Source: Sphingopyxis sp. OPL5
GTDB taxonomy: Bacteria; Pseudomonadota; Alphaproteobacteria; Sphingomonadales; Sphingomonadaceae
Length of the DNA stretch: 64,000 nt
NCBI RefSeq assembly: GCF_003797775.2
Contig: NZ_CP060725.1
Coordinates: forward strand, 248,001-312,000
Direction: 5' to 3'
Notes under the pieces: model-generated
Told to the model about the DNA's origin: nothing
The model's input: only the letters and a program-made list of their open reading frames with translations
Databases searched by the model: none
Made by a program: the position numbers and the translations under genes
In this document: piece after piece, positions 45,721 to 54,153 of the stretch
How positions within the stretch are numbered: position 1 is the first letter of the stretch
How the letters are laid out: every line of letters starts with the position of its first letter

Positions 45721-46499
45721 CCGGCCTCGTCGCCCCCTCGCCCGTCGGCGCTTTCATCGAATATGGCCTGTTCAAGACGCTCGCCAAATGGCGCGCCCGG
45801 CTGTTGTCGGCGCTCCGCCGCACCGCTGCCGACCCGGTGCGCACCCGCTACGGCGTGCTGATGCGCGCCAACTGGCGCGACCGCACCTTCCAATATTGCT
45901 ATCACGCCACCTATGGGCGCGTCCTTGCCGACTATCTGGCGGACCAGCGCCGCCCCTTTTCTTTCGTCGACATCGGCGCCAACCAGGGGCTCTACAGCCT
46001 GATCGCCGCCGCCAATCCGCATTGCCGCACGGTCACCGCCTTCGAACCCGTCGCCGCGACGTTCGCGCGGCTGGCCGACAATATCGCGCTCAACGGCGAC
46101 AGCGAAAAAGTGTGCGCCGTCGATGCCGCGGTCTCGCTCGAATCCGGCACCGCGACGATCGCCACCGACGCCGCGCACAGCGGCACGGCCAGCCTGCGCC
46201 ACGGCGGCGCGGGCGGCGAAACGATCCGCATCCTCGGCATCGCCGATGTCGACGCGGCAATCGACGAACGTTTCCCGCTGGTCGTCAAGGTCGACGTCGA
46301 GGGACATGAGGAAACCGTGATCGAAGCCCTGGCGGCCTCGACGCACCTGCCGCGCATCGCCGCGATCTTCTATGAGGTCGACCGCCGCTGGACCGACGCG
46401 GCGGCGATCGAGGCCCGGCTGCGCGGCGCGGGCTTTGCTCGCTTCACCCGCTATGGCTTCGGGCGGCACTATGACGTGCTGGCGGAGCGCGCCTCATAG
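45717..46499 (+). CDS. FkbM-family methyltransferase
   Basis: A 260-residue AdoMet methyltransferase. FVDIGANQGLYSLIAAANPHC is motif I, followed by VTAFEPVAATFARLADNIALNG and LVVKVDVEGHEETVIEAL, the FkbM signature. It is the last of the HAD/transferase/FkbM unit and starts in an ATGA overlap. Such enzymes methylate sugars or polyketide hydroxyls; a surface glycan substrate fits the context. Its stop overlaps the convergent chromate transporter gene by 6 bases. Confidence 0.88.
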   Translation: MTGLVAPSPVGAFIEYGLFKTLAKWRARLLSALRRTAADPVRTRYGVLMRANWRDRTFQYCYHATYGRVLADYLADQRRPFSFVDIGANQGLYSLIAAANPHCRTVTAFEPVAATFARLADNIALNGDSEKVCAVDAAVSLESGTATIATDAAHSGTASLRHGGAGGETIRILGIADVDAAIDERFPLVVKVDVEGHEETVIEALAASTHLPRIAAIFYEVDRRWTDAAAIEARLRGAGFARFTRYGFGRHYDVLAERAS

Positions 46500-47681
46500 G
46501 CCCAGCAGCCAGCCCGCGACCCCACCCGCCAGCACCAGCGCCGGGATCACGAACTTGCCCTTCAATTTCCACACCAGAACCAGCGCGACCGCGAAGATCA
46601 GCACCGGCGCCACGAACCCCGACGCGCGTTCGGCGGTCGACCAGCCGAGCTGGACCAGCGTCGCCGCGATGACCCCGACGACCGCCGCCGCAACGCCCGC
46701 CAGCACGCGGTGCAGCGCCGGATGTTCGACCACCGCCTCCAGCCGCTCGAAAAAGATCATCGAGAAGGCGAAGGCGGGAAGGAACATGCCGATTGTGATC
46801 GCGATCGCGCCGCTGAACCCGCCGGCGACATAGCCTGCGAAGGTCGCGAAGATGACGAGCGGCGCGGGCAGAATGCCCGCCAGCGCGACGCCGTCGAGGA
46901 ACGAACCGTCGGACAGCCAGCCGCGCCCGACCGTATCGGCGCGCACATAGGGAATGGCGGTATAGGCGCCGCCGAAGGTCAGCAGCCCGCCCTTCAGCCC
47001 CGCGATGAACAGGGCGAGCGTCGTCGCCGGACCCGCCGCCGCCACATTTGCTGCAGGGTGGAAGCCGTTCGATGCCGGGATCAGCCACGTCAGAGCCGCC
47101 GCCGCGACAAGCACCGTCGCGGCAAGCGTTTTGCGCGCCGACAAGGCATAGACCAGCCCGCCGGCCAGCAGCGGAATCCAGAACGGCACCCCGGCGAGCG
47201 TCGCGGCAAAACTGACCCCCGCGATGATCCAGAGCGGCATATCCTCGAGGATATGACTGCCGATCCTTTGCACCGCGCGCAGGATGATCGCGAGCACGAC
47301 GACCTGGACACCGAAAAAGATGCTCGCCGTCCCCGGCTGGCCGACGATCCAGCTGTCGTAGAGCCAGGCGGCGAGCAGCATCAGGAAGAAACCCGGCAGC
47401 ATGAACCCCAGTCCCGCGAGCAGCCCGCCGATCCGCCCGCGCGCGACCATGCCGAGATGGACGCACAGTTCATGCGCCTCGGGCCCGGGCAGGACCTGCA
47501 TCACCGCGAGCAGCCGGTTGAAACGCGTCGAGGAGATCCAGCGCTCCTCCTCGACAAGCGCCTGGCGCACCATCGCGATCTGCGCGACCGGCCCGCCGAA
47601 TGCGAGGAAGCCGAAGCGCAGGAACTTCAGAAACAGCCGGAAAAGTCCGAGCGAAGGGGGAGAAGGTTCGAGATTCGTCAT
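46494..47681 (-). CDS. chrA: Chromate transporter (ChrA family)
   Basis: A 395-residue membrane protein made of two CHR halves. The first has FGGPVAQIAMVRQALVEEERW and LPGPEAHELCVHLG, the second FGGAYTAIPYVRADTVGRGW and LAGILPAPLVIFATFAGYVAGG. About 10-12 helices are predicted by eye. ChrA proteins export chromate with proton or sulphate exchange. The open frame reaches 47783, but the conserved part starts near the ATG at 47681. It is convergent with the FkbM gene; no other metal-resistance genes are seen. Confidence 0.9.
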   Translation of the reverse strand: MTNLEPSPPSLGLFRLFLKFLRFGFLAFGGPVAQIAMVRQALVEEERWISSTRFNRLLAVMQVLPGPEAHELCVHLGMVARGRIGGLLAGLGFMLPGFFLMLLAAWLYDSWIVGQPGTASIFFGVQVVVLAIILRAVQRIGSHILEDMPLWIIAGVSFAATLAGVPFWIPLLAGGLVYALSARKTLAATVLVAAAALTWLIPASNGFHPAANVAAAGPATTLALFIAGLKGGLLTFGGAYTAIPYVRADTVGRGWLSDGSFLDGVALAGILPAPLVIFATFAGYVAGGFSGAIAITIGMFLPAFAFSMIFFERLEAVVEHPALHRVLAGVAAAVVGVIAATLVQLGWSTAERASGFVAPVLIFAVALVLVWKLKGKFVIPALVLAGGVAGWLLGL

Positions 47682-47949
47682 GCCAAGCGCGCTCCTGCCG
47701 CGAAATGCGGCCCGTGGAGCGGAACTTGGGCGGCGAGCCGCCTGGACGGGCGTCCGCGTTTGCCCGTTCGCTTCCTTTATCACGGCGTTCCGTGAAGGAA
47801 ATATAGTCTTGCTATCGCGGCTGCGAGTTTGGCTTTGGTTTGGGCTGGGGCTTGCCCTCCCTGCAGCCGAAGATACTCGGCAAATTGACCATGGGTCCCG
47901 CCGGATTTTCGTTTAGAGCATCCCATCTCATCATCAGCGGGAGGCGATC

Positions 47950-49050
47950 TTGGCCCATTTGTTCACCCCGATCGACATCGGCGCGCTGTCGCTGTCCAAC
48001 CGCATCGTCATCGCGCCGATGTGCCAATATTCGGCCGAGGATGGCTGCATGACCGACTGGCATCTGATCCACCTCGGCCAGCTCGCGATGTCGGGCGCCG
48101 GCGCGCTGACGATCGAGGCGACCGCGGTGACGCCCGAAGGGCGGATCAGCTACGCCGACGTCGGCCTCTATGACGACGCGACCGAAGCCGCGATGGCGCG
48201 GGTGCTGACGTCGATCCGCCGCTTTTCCAACATCCCCGTCGCGATCCAGCTTGCCCACGCCGGGCGCAAGGCGAGCACCGCGAAGCCATGGGACGGCGGC
48301 GGCCAGATCGCCCCCGGCGATGCGAACGGCTGGCAAACGCTCGCGCCATCGGCGATCCCCTTCCTCGACCCGGAGAATGCGCCCGTCGCGCTCGACCAGC
48401 CCGGTCTCGACCGCATCCGCACCGCCTTTGCCGACGCCGCGCGGCGTTCGGCCCGGCTCGGGATCGACGCCGTGCAACTCCACGCCGCGCACGGCTATCT
48501 GCTCCACCAGTTCCTGTCGCCGCTGTCGAACCGGCGCGACGATTCCTATGGCGGCAGCCTCGAAAACCGGATGCGCTTCCCGCTCGAAATCTTCGACGCC
48601 GTGCGCGGGGCTTTCGCGGGGCCGGTCACCGTCCGCGTGTCGGGGACCGACTGGGTCGACGGCGGCTGGACGATCGAGGAAACGATCGCCTTCGCACGCG
48701 CCCTCGAAGCGCGCGGCTGCGCGGCGATCAACGTGTCGAGCGGCGGACTGCACCCGGCGCAGCAAATCGCGCTGTCGCCGGGGTATCAGGTCCCGCTCGC
48801 GCGCCGGGTCAAGGATGCGGTCGCGATGCCGGTGATCGCGGTCGGGCTGATCACCGACGCCGCGCAGGCCGAGGCGATCGTCGCGAACGGCGACGCCGAC
48901 ATGGTCGCGATCGCCCGCGCCGCGCTCTACGACCCGCGCTGGCCCTGGCACGCCGCCGCCGCGCTGGGCGCGACGATCGCGGTGCCGCCGCAATATGAAC
49001 GCAGCGAACCGCGCGAGCATCGCGGGCTGTACCGGATCGAGCGGGGTTAA
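47950..49050 (+). CDS. Old yellow enzyme family ene-reductase (YqjM-like)
   Basis: A 366-residue flavoprotein. APMCQYSA contains the Cys typical of YqjM-type enzymes, and QLHAAHGYLLHQFLSPLSN the substrate-binding His pair. SYGGSLENRMRF and SSGGLHP match the FMN-binding region. It reduces activated C=C bonds with NAD(P)H. The start is TTG at 47950, supported by GGGAGG about 6 bases upstream; no ATG lies nearby. It opens the catabolic neighbourhood at the right of the window. Substrate unknown. Confidence 0.9.
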   Translation: MAHLFTPIDIGALSLSNRIVIAPMCQYSAEDGCMTDWHLIHLGQLAMSGAGALTIEATAVTPEGRISYADVGLYDDATEAAMARVLTSIRRFSNIPVAIQLAHAGRKASTAKPWDGGGQIAPGDANGWQTLAPSAIPFLDPENAPVALDQPGLDRIRTAFADAARRSARLGIDAVQLHAAHGYLLHQFLSPLSNRRDDSYGGSLENRMRFPLEIFDAVRGAFAGPVTVRVSGTDWVDGGWTIEETIAFARALEARGCAAINVSSGGLHPAQQIALSPGYQVPLARRVKDAVAMPVIAVGLITDAAQAEAIVANGDADMVAIARAALYDPRWPWHAAAALGATIAVPPQYERSEPREHRGLYRIERG

Positions 49051-49829
49051 ACCCCCATCATGCCCGCGGTGGTCGCGCCGTCGATGACATAGTCGGCGCC
49101 CGAGATGAAACCCGCCTCGTCGCTCGCGAGGAACGCGACGAGCGCGCTCACCTCATCGAGCTGCGCCATGCGCTTCATCGGCGCCATGCCCTCGAATGCC
49201 GCGCGCGCGGCGGCGGGGTCGGGCGAACGGTCGATGACGCCGCGGATCATGTCGGTTTCGACGACGCCCGGCAGGACCGCGTTGACGCGAATCTTGTATC
49301 CCTTGCCCGCGCAATGGATCGCCGCCGATTTGACGAGCGCGACGACCGCGGCCTTGGTCACCGAGTAAGCGGCATAATTGCCCATCGCGCGGTGGGCGTT
49401 CATCGACGAATTGACGATGATCGATCCTGCCGCGCCGCCGGGATTCCGCGCCATCGCGCGAATCGCGTGCTGGACGGTCAGCATCACCCCGGTCTGGTTG
49501 ACCGCGACGATATGGTTCCACGCGGCGATGTCGATATCCTCGACGCTCGCGTCGCCCGCCTCGATCCCGGCATTGGCGAAGGCGATGTCGAGCCGGCCAT
49601 ATTCGGCCTCAATATCGGCCATCAGCGCGGGCCATGCGCTCGCATCCTCGACGCGGTGCGCGCAGAAGGTCGCGCCGGTTTCGGCGACGATCGCCGCCGC
49701 CGCTTCGGCGTTCGAGCCGGTGAAGACGACGCGCGCGCCCTCCTCCACCAGCCGCCGCACCGTCGCCGCCCCAATCCCGCTCGTCCCGCCGGTGACCAAA
49801 GCGACCTTGTCGCGCAGTCGTTGCTGCAT
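49047..49829 (-). CDS. SDR-family oxidoreductase
   Basis: A 260-residue short-chain dehydrogenase. TGGTSGIGAATVRRL binds NAD(P), ANAGIEAG matches the NNAG position, and YAAYSVTKAAVVALVKS holds the Tyr-x-x-x-Lys pair. GAGAGG lies before the ATG at 49829. It ends 4 bases into the OYE gene's 3' end in convergent orientation. Substrate unknown; it fits alcohol/ketone interconversion in a catabolic route. Confidence 0.88.
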   Translation of the reverse strand: MQQRLRDKVALVTGGTSGIGAATVRRLVEEGARVVFTGSNAEAAAAIVAETGATFCAHRVEDASAWPALMADIEAEYGRLDIAFANAGIEAGDASVEDIDIAAWNHIVAVNQTGVMLTVQHAIRAMARNPGGAAGSIIVNSSMNAHRAMGNYAAYSVTKAAVVALVKSAAIHCAGKGYKIRVNAVLPGVVETDMIRGVIDRSPDPAAARAAFEGMAPMKRMAQLDEVSALVAFLASDEAGFISGADYVIDGATTAGMMGV

Positions 49830-49951
49830 CGCGCCTCTCCTCTCTTCGCCTTCTTGCCAGTTTCGCCCGCGACAGGAACCTATCAATACAGCAAGGTGAC
49901 GGGCCGCCGCGCGGCTCGCATGATGGAAGCATAAACAGGAGAGGACCGACG

Positions 49952-50713
49952 ATGAGCGACAGCGAACATCCGCCCCGCATCGATTGCGTGCTGATCTGCG
50001 GCGGCGTGTGGCACGACATGGATTTCGCGCGGCTCGAGCTGCTCAAGCTGCTCGCCGAGGATCCGCGCATCCGCACCCGGGTGTTCGAAAATTACGACAA
50101 TATCGCCGCGATCGAGGCCGCCAATATCCTCATCACCTATACCTGCGACGTCACCCCGTCGCTGCCGGCGCAGGAGGCGCTGCGCGACTGGCTGAAGCGC
50201 GGCGGACGCTGGTATGCGCTGCACGGCACCAATTCGATCCTGCGGCTGCTCGATACCGGCGTCTGGGACGCGCCGCGCTGGGCGCCGTTGATGATGGATT
50301 TGCTGGGCTCGCAGTTCATCACCCATCCGGCGATCGAACCCTATACGGTGCGCGTCGCCGATCCCGATCATGCGCTGACCAAAGGCATCGAGCCCTTCGA
50401 GACGACCGACGAGCTCTATCACCTCGAAACCCATGGCGACCTGCACGTGCTGCTCGACACCGAGTGTAGCGGGCCGGGCACCGGCTTCGTCGAGGCCGCC
50501 GATGCGCCGGGAACCTATCCGGTCTTCTACATCAAGCAACATGGCGCGGGCGCGGTGCTGTACCTCACGCTCGGCCATTGCCGGGGGCATTACGACCTGC
50601 AGCCGATGATGGACTGGTGGCCGACGGTCGATCGCTGCGCGTGGGACCTGGCGGTCTTCTACGACCTGCTGCGCCGCGGGATCGGTTGGCTGAAAGAGCG
50701 CGAGAGCGTTTGA
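49952..50713 (+). CDS. ThuA-domain protein
   Basis: A 253-residue protein. VLICGGVWHDMDFARLELLKLL, ILITYTCDVTP, ALHGTNSI and the segment YHLETHGDLHVLL, then VFYIKQHGAGAVLYLTLGHCRGHYD, match the class I amidotransferase-like ThuA fold, a trehalose-utilisation-linked family. It probably binds or hydrolyses a sugar-like substrate; enzymatic role unproven. It is divergent from the SDR gene across 122 bases, so the two may share a regulatory region. A palindromic repeat follows it. Confidence 0.8.
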   Translation: MSDSEHPPRIDCVLICGGVWHDMDFARLELLKLLAEDPRIRTRVFENYDNIAAIEAANILITYTCDVTPSLPAQEALRDWLKRGGRWYALHGTNSILRLLDTGVWDAPRWAPLMMDLLGSQFITHPAIEPYTVRVADPDHALTKGIEPFETTDELYHLETHGDLHVLLDTECSGPGTGFVEAADAPGTYPVFYIKQHGAGAVLYLTLGHCRGHYDLQPMMDWWPTVDRCAWDLAVFYDLLRRGIGWLKERESV

Positions 50714-50726
50714 GGCTCAACCACTT

Positions 50727-50802
50727 CGTCATTGCGAGCGCAGCGAAGCAATCCAGAGTTGCGTAAACCGCTCTGGATTGCTTCGCTGCGCTCGCGATGA
50801 CG
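50727..50802. repeat. Palindromic intergenic repeat, copy C
   Basis: 76 bases, CGTCATTGCGAGCGCAGCG to CGCTGCGCTCGCGATGACG. It differs from copy D at 59741 by one base. It fills the space between the ThuA and GMC gene stops. Confidence 0.93.
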
Positions 50803-50805
50803 GGT

Positions 50806-52443
50806 CTAAGCCACCGCCCGCAATCGCCGCCGATCATCGTGGATCAGCCCCGCCGCGCGGAGTGCCAGCGCCATCGCGGGGGCGTTGGTGTTGCCGGTCA
50901 CCGGCGACGGCATCACCGAACAGTCGACGACCCGCAGACCCCCGACGCCGTTGACCCGCAGCCGCGCGTCGGTGACCGCGCGATTGTCGCTGCCCATCCG
51001 GCACGTACCGACCCCGTGCAGCCCGCAGGTCGCGAGCCGGCGGAAGGCGGCGAGGATTTCAGCGTCGCTCTGCACCGCCGCACCGGGCAGCAGTTCGCGC
51101 TCGACCAGATCGGCGAGCGCGGGCTGCGCCATATAGCGTCGCATCGCATGGACCGCCGCGATTGCCGTTCGCTCATCTTCCTTGGTCGATAGCCAGTTGG
51201 GCTTGATATCGGGCGCGGCATCGCTGCCGGGACCGGCGATCAGGATGCTGCCCTCGCTGGTCAGCCGCAGCAACTGGCCATAAATGGTCATCCCCGGCTT
51301 GCGGTCGATGGTGCTGAGCGGCACCGGATGCTTGTCGTCGCCGAGCGCGAAGGTGTAGCCGCCAAGATAGAGCTGCAAATCGGGCCGGCCGTCGCGGCTG
51401 GTCAGGTTGAGGAAGGCGCCGACCTCGAACGGCCCGGTCGCCATGATGCCGCCGCGCGTCAGCAGATATTGTGCCATCGCCCGCGCCAGGCCGAGGCCGT
51501 AAAAGCTGCGGTTGCTGCCCACGTCGCGCGACAGCCGGTGCGGCATGCTGAACCCCAGATGTTCGCGCAGCCGTCCGCCCACGTCGGGCGAATCGAACAC
51601 CGGCTCGACCCCCGCGGCGCGCAGCACGTCGGCGTGACCGATCCCCGACCGCTGCAGCAGCAACGGACTTTCGAGCGTCCCGCCACAGACGATGACCTCG
51701 CCGCCGCAATCGAAGCGGCGCGGTTGACCCGCAACCTTCGCCTCCACGCCCGTCACGCGTCCATTCTCGACGACCAGCCGCTCGGCCATGGCATGCGTCA
51801 CGACATGCAGGTTCGGCCGCTTCTTCGCCCGCGCGAGGAAAGTCGTCGCCGCACTCTCACGGCGCCCGCGCCGGACATTGTGCGCGTAAAAGCCGACGCG
51901 GTCGGACGTCGACGCATTGAGGTCGTCGACCGGCTTCAACCCCATCTCCATCCCCGCCTGCACCATCGTCTCGGCGAGCGGATAGCTGTGGATCTTCGGC
52001 GCGACCCCGACCGGGCCACCCTGCCCGCGCATTTCGCTCGCGCCCAGCCCATGGTCCTCAAGGCTGCGAAAGGCGTCGGTCATCGCGGCGCCGGTCCAGC
52101 CGGTGCATCCGAGTTTTTCCCATTCGTCATAGTCGGCGGGCTCGCCGCGGCTCCAGATCATGCCGTTGACCGCCGACGATCCGCCCAGCCCCTTGCCGCG
52201 GATCCATACCTCGCCCGGCGCGCCGCCGTCGCCACGTGGCTGCGACACGCCATAAGCCCAGATATGGTCGGGATTGGTGACGAGCTTCGCCACCCCCTTC
52301 GGGATCGCGACCCAGCGGCTGTCGTTGCGGCCGCCAGCTTCGAGCAGCAGCACGCGGACGTCGGGATCGGCGCTCAATTGTTCGGCCATCACGCAGCCCG
52401 CCGATCCCGCGCCGACGACGATGTAATCCCAGCTTTCCGCCAT
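50806..52443 (-). CDS. GMC-family oxidoreductase
   Basis: A 545-residue FAD enzyme of the glucose-methanol-choline family. IVVGAGSAGCVMAEQLSAD binds the ADP part, GSSAVNGMIWSRGEPADYDEWE is the second signature, and CGLHGVGTCRMG with MPSPVTGNTNAPAMALALRAA holds the catalytic His/Asn region. It oxidises alcohols, likely a primary alcohol in the surrounding catabolic route. The ATG at 52443 follows an SD-like GAGAGG. Divergent from the next SDR gene. Confidence 0.92.
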   Translation of the reverse strand: MAESWDYIVVGAGSAGCVMAEQLSADPDVRVLLLEAGGRNDSRWVAIPKGVAKLVTNPDHIWAYGVSQPRGDGGAPGEVWIRGKGLGGSSAVNGMIWSRGEPADYDEWEKLGCTGWTGAAMTDAFRSLEDHGLGASEMRGQGGPVGVAPKIHSYPLAETMVQAGMEMGLKPVDDLNASTSDRVGFYAHNVRRGRRESAATTFLARAKKRPNLHVVTHAMAERLVVENGRVTGVEAKVAGQPRRFDCGGEVIVCGGTLESPLLLQRSGIGHADVLRAAGVEPVFDSPDVGGRLREHLGFSMPHRLSRDVGSNRSFYGLGLARAMAQYLLTRGGIMATGPFEVGAFLNLTSRDGRPDLQLYLGGYTFALGDDKHPVPLSTIDRKPGMTIYGQLLRLTSEGSILIAGPGSDAAPDIKPNWLSTKEDERTAIAAVHAMRRYMAQPALADLVERELLPGAAVQSDAEILAAFRRLATCGLHGVGTCRMGSDNRAVTDARLRVNGVGGLRVVDCSVMPSPVTGNTNAPAMALALRAAGLIHDDRRRLRAVA

Positions 52444-52560
52444 GGCGCCTCTCCTCGCATCCGACCTGACAGCGGCGCGGCACGCTCGCACCTAGCGCAA
52501 TAAATAGTCCCCTCGGGTCGCCGGCGGCATGATAGTGCCCGCATAAACAGGGAGGATGGC

Positions 52561-53310
52561 ATGGCAGAGGATCGCGGGCGGATCGCCGGCAAGACGGCGT
52601 TCGTCACCGGCGGCGCATCGGGGCTGGGTCTCGACATCGTCCGCCGCTTCGTCGCCGAAGGCGCCAGCGTCGTGATCGCCGACATCGACGCCGCCGCGGG
52701 CGAGGCGCTCGCCGCCGAACTCGGCCAGCGTTTCGTGAAACTCGACGTGTCGAACGAAGGGGAATGGCTCGCCGCGCTCGGCCCCTGCGACCAGATCGAC
52801 ATCCTCGTCAACAATGCCGGCATCACCACCATGGGTTCGATCGAGGACCTGACGCTCGCGGCCTTTCGCCACGAATTCGCCATCGATGTCGACGGCGTCT
52901 TCCTCGGCTGCAAACACATCATTCCGAAGATGAAGGATCATGGCGGGTCGGTGATCAACATGTCGTCGATGTGCGGGGTGCGGGCGCAGGCCGACCTAGC
53001 CGGCTATAATGCGGCCAAGGCGGCGGTCACCCACCTCACCAAGTCGGTCGCGCTCCATTATGCCGCCAAAGGCTATGGCATCCGCTGCAACTCGGTGCAT
53101 CCGGGAGCGATCCACACCGCGATGATCGACAAGGTGATGGCTCAAGTCGACGACCCCGAAGCGCTCTACGCCGGTTTCGTCGCCACACATCCCGTCGGCA
53201 GGCTTGGCAAGCCCGAAGAAGTCTCGTCGATCGTCCTCTATCTCGCTTCCGACGAGTCCGCCTTTGCGACCGGCGCCGAATTTCGCATCGACGGCGGCAG
53301 TTCTCTCTGA
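52561..53310 (+). CDS. SDR-family oxidoreductase
   Basis: A 249-residue short-chain dehydrogenase with TGGASGLGLDIVRRF, NNAGITTMGS, SMCGVRAQADLAGYNAAKAAVTHLTKS (active Tyr and Lys) and LASDESAFATGAEFRIDGGSSL at the end. It starts the plus-strand run of SDR-SDR-TonB receptor-oxygenase-acyl ligase. The stop overlaps the next SDR start by one base. Likely a dehydrogenase of an alcohol intermediate; substrate unknown. Confidence 0.9.
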   Translation: MAEDRGRIAGKTAFVTGGASGLGLDIVRRFVAEGASVVIADIDAAAGEALAAELGQRFVKLDVSNEGEWLAALGPCDQIDILVNNAGITTMGSIEDLTLAAFRHEFAIDVDGVFLGCKHIIPKMKDHGGSVINMSSMCGVRAQADLAGYNAAKAAVTHLTKSVALHYAAKGYGIRCNSVHPGAIHTAMIDKVMAQVDDPEALYAGFVATHPVGRLGKPEEVSSIVLYLASDESAFATGAEFRIDGGSSL

Positions 53311-54023
53311 TGGCGGGGCGCCTGGAAGGCCGCACCGCGCTCGTTACCGGCGCCGGATCGGGGATCGGGCGGGCGATCGCCCGGCGCCTCGCCGCCGACG
53401 GCGCGCGGGTGCTGACGACCGACCGCGCCGGCGAGGTCGACATCGTCGCCGATGTCACCGATCCGGGCGCCAACGCGCATTTCATTGCCGAAGCCGAAGC
53501 GCGTTTCGGCGGGCTCGACATCCTGATCCCCTGCGCGGGCATCACCGGCATGCAGCCGCTCGACGATCACAGCGACGATTTTTTCGACCAGATGATGGCG
53601 GTCAACGTCACCGCGGTGTTCCGGCTCGTCCGCGACGCATTGCCGCTGCTCAAACGCTCGCCGCACGGCCGGATCATCCTGATCGGGTCGGTGATGTCGA
53701 GTTTCGGCGAGGCGGGAATGACCGCCTACGGCGCGTCGAAACATGCGGTGCTGGGCATGACCAAATCGATCGCCGCCGAGGTCGGTGCCCATGGCATCAC
53801 CGCCAACTGCATCCAGCCCGGCGCGATCGATACGCCGATGACCGCGCCCGCCTTTGGCGCCGTGCCCGCGTTCAAGCAGCACTGGATCGACAAGGCGGCG
53901 CTCGGGCGGCTTGGCCAGCCCGAAGATATTGCCGACGTCGCCGCGTTTCTGGCCTCCGACGACGCGCGTTTCATGTCGGGCCACGGGCTGTTTGTCGACG
54001 GAGGGTCGACACAAAGAACCTGA
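53310..54023 (+). CDS. SDR-family oxidoreductase
   Basis: A 237-residue short-chain dehydrogenase with TGAGSGIGRAIARRL, CAGITGMQP in the NNAG position, YGASKHAVLGMTKS (active Tyr, Lys) and LASDDARFMSGHGLFVDGG. It begins with the last base of the preceding SDR's stop, so both are co-translated. It precedes a TonB receptor by 130 bases. Two adjacent SDRs suggest consecutive oxidation steps or two different substrates. Confidence 0.9.
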   Translation: MAGRLEGRTALVTGAGSGIGRAIARRLAADGARVLTTDRAGEVDIVADVTDPGANAHFIAEAEARFGGLDILIPCAGITGMQPLDDHSDDFFDQMMAVNVTAVFRLVRDALPLLKRSPHGRIILIGSVMSSFGEAGMTAYGASKHAVLGMTKSIAAEVGAHGITANCIQPGAIDTPMTAPAFGAVPAFKQHWIDKAALGRLGQPEDIADVAAFLASDDARFMSGHGLFVDGGSTQRT

Positions 54024-54153
54024 ATTCAACGCGTTGACCGCCTTTGCGGGACGCCTGATATTTTTGATGATTGTTCAAACCCGGCATAAAGCGGACCTTG
54101 CCTTCCAACGTGACCGACGAGCCTATGCGGCGGCACGAGAGGGAGGAAATCCG

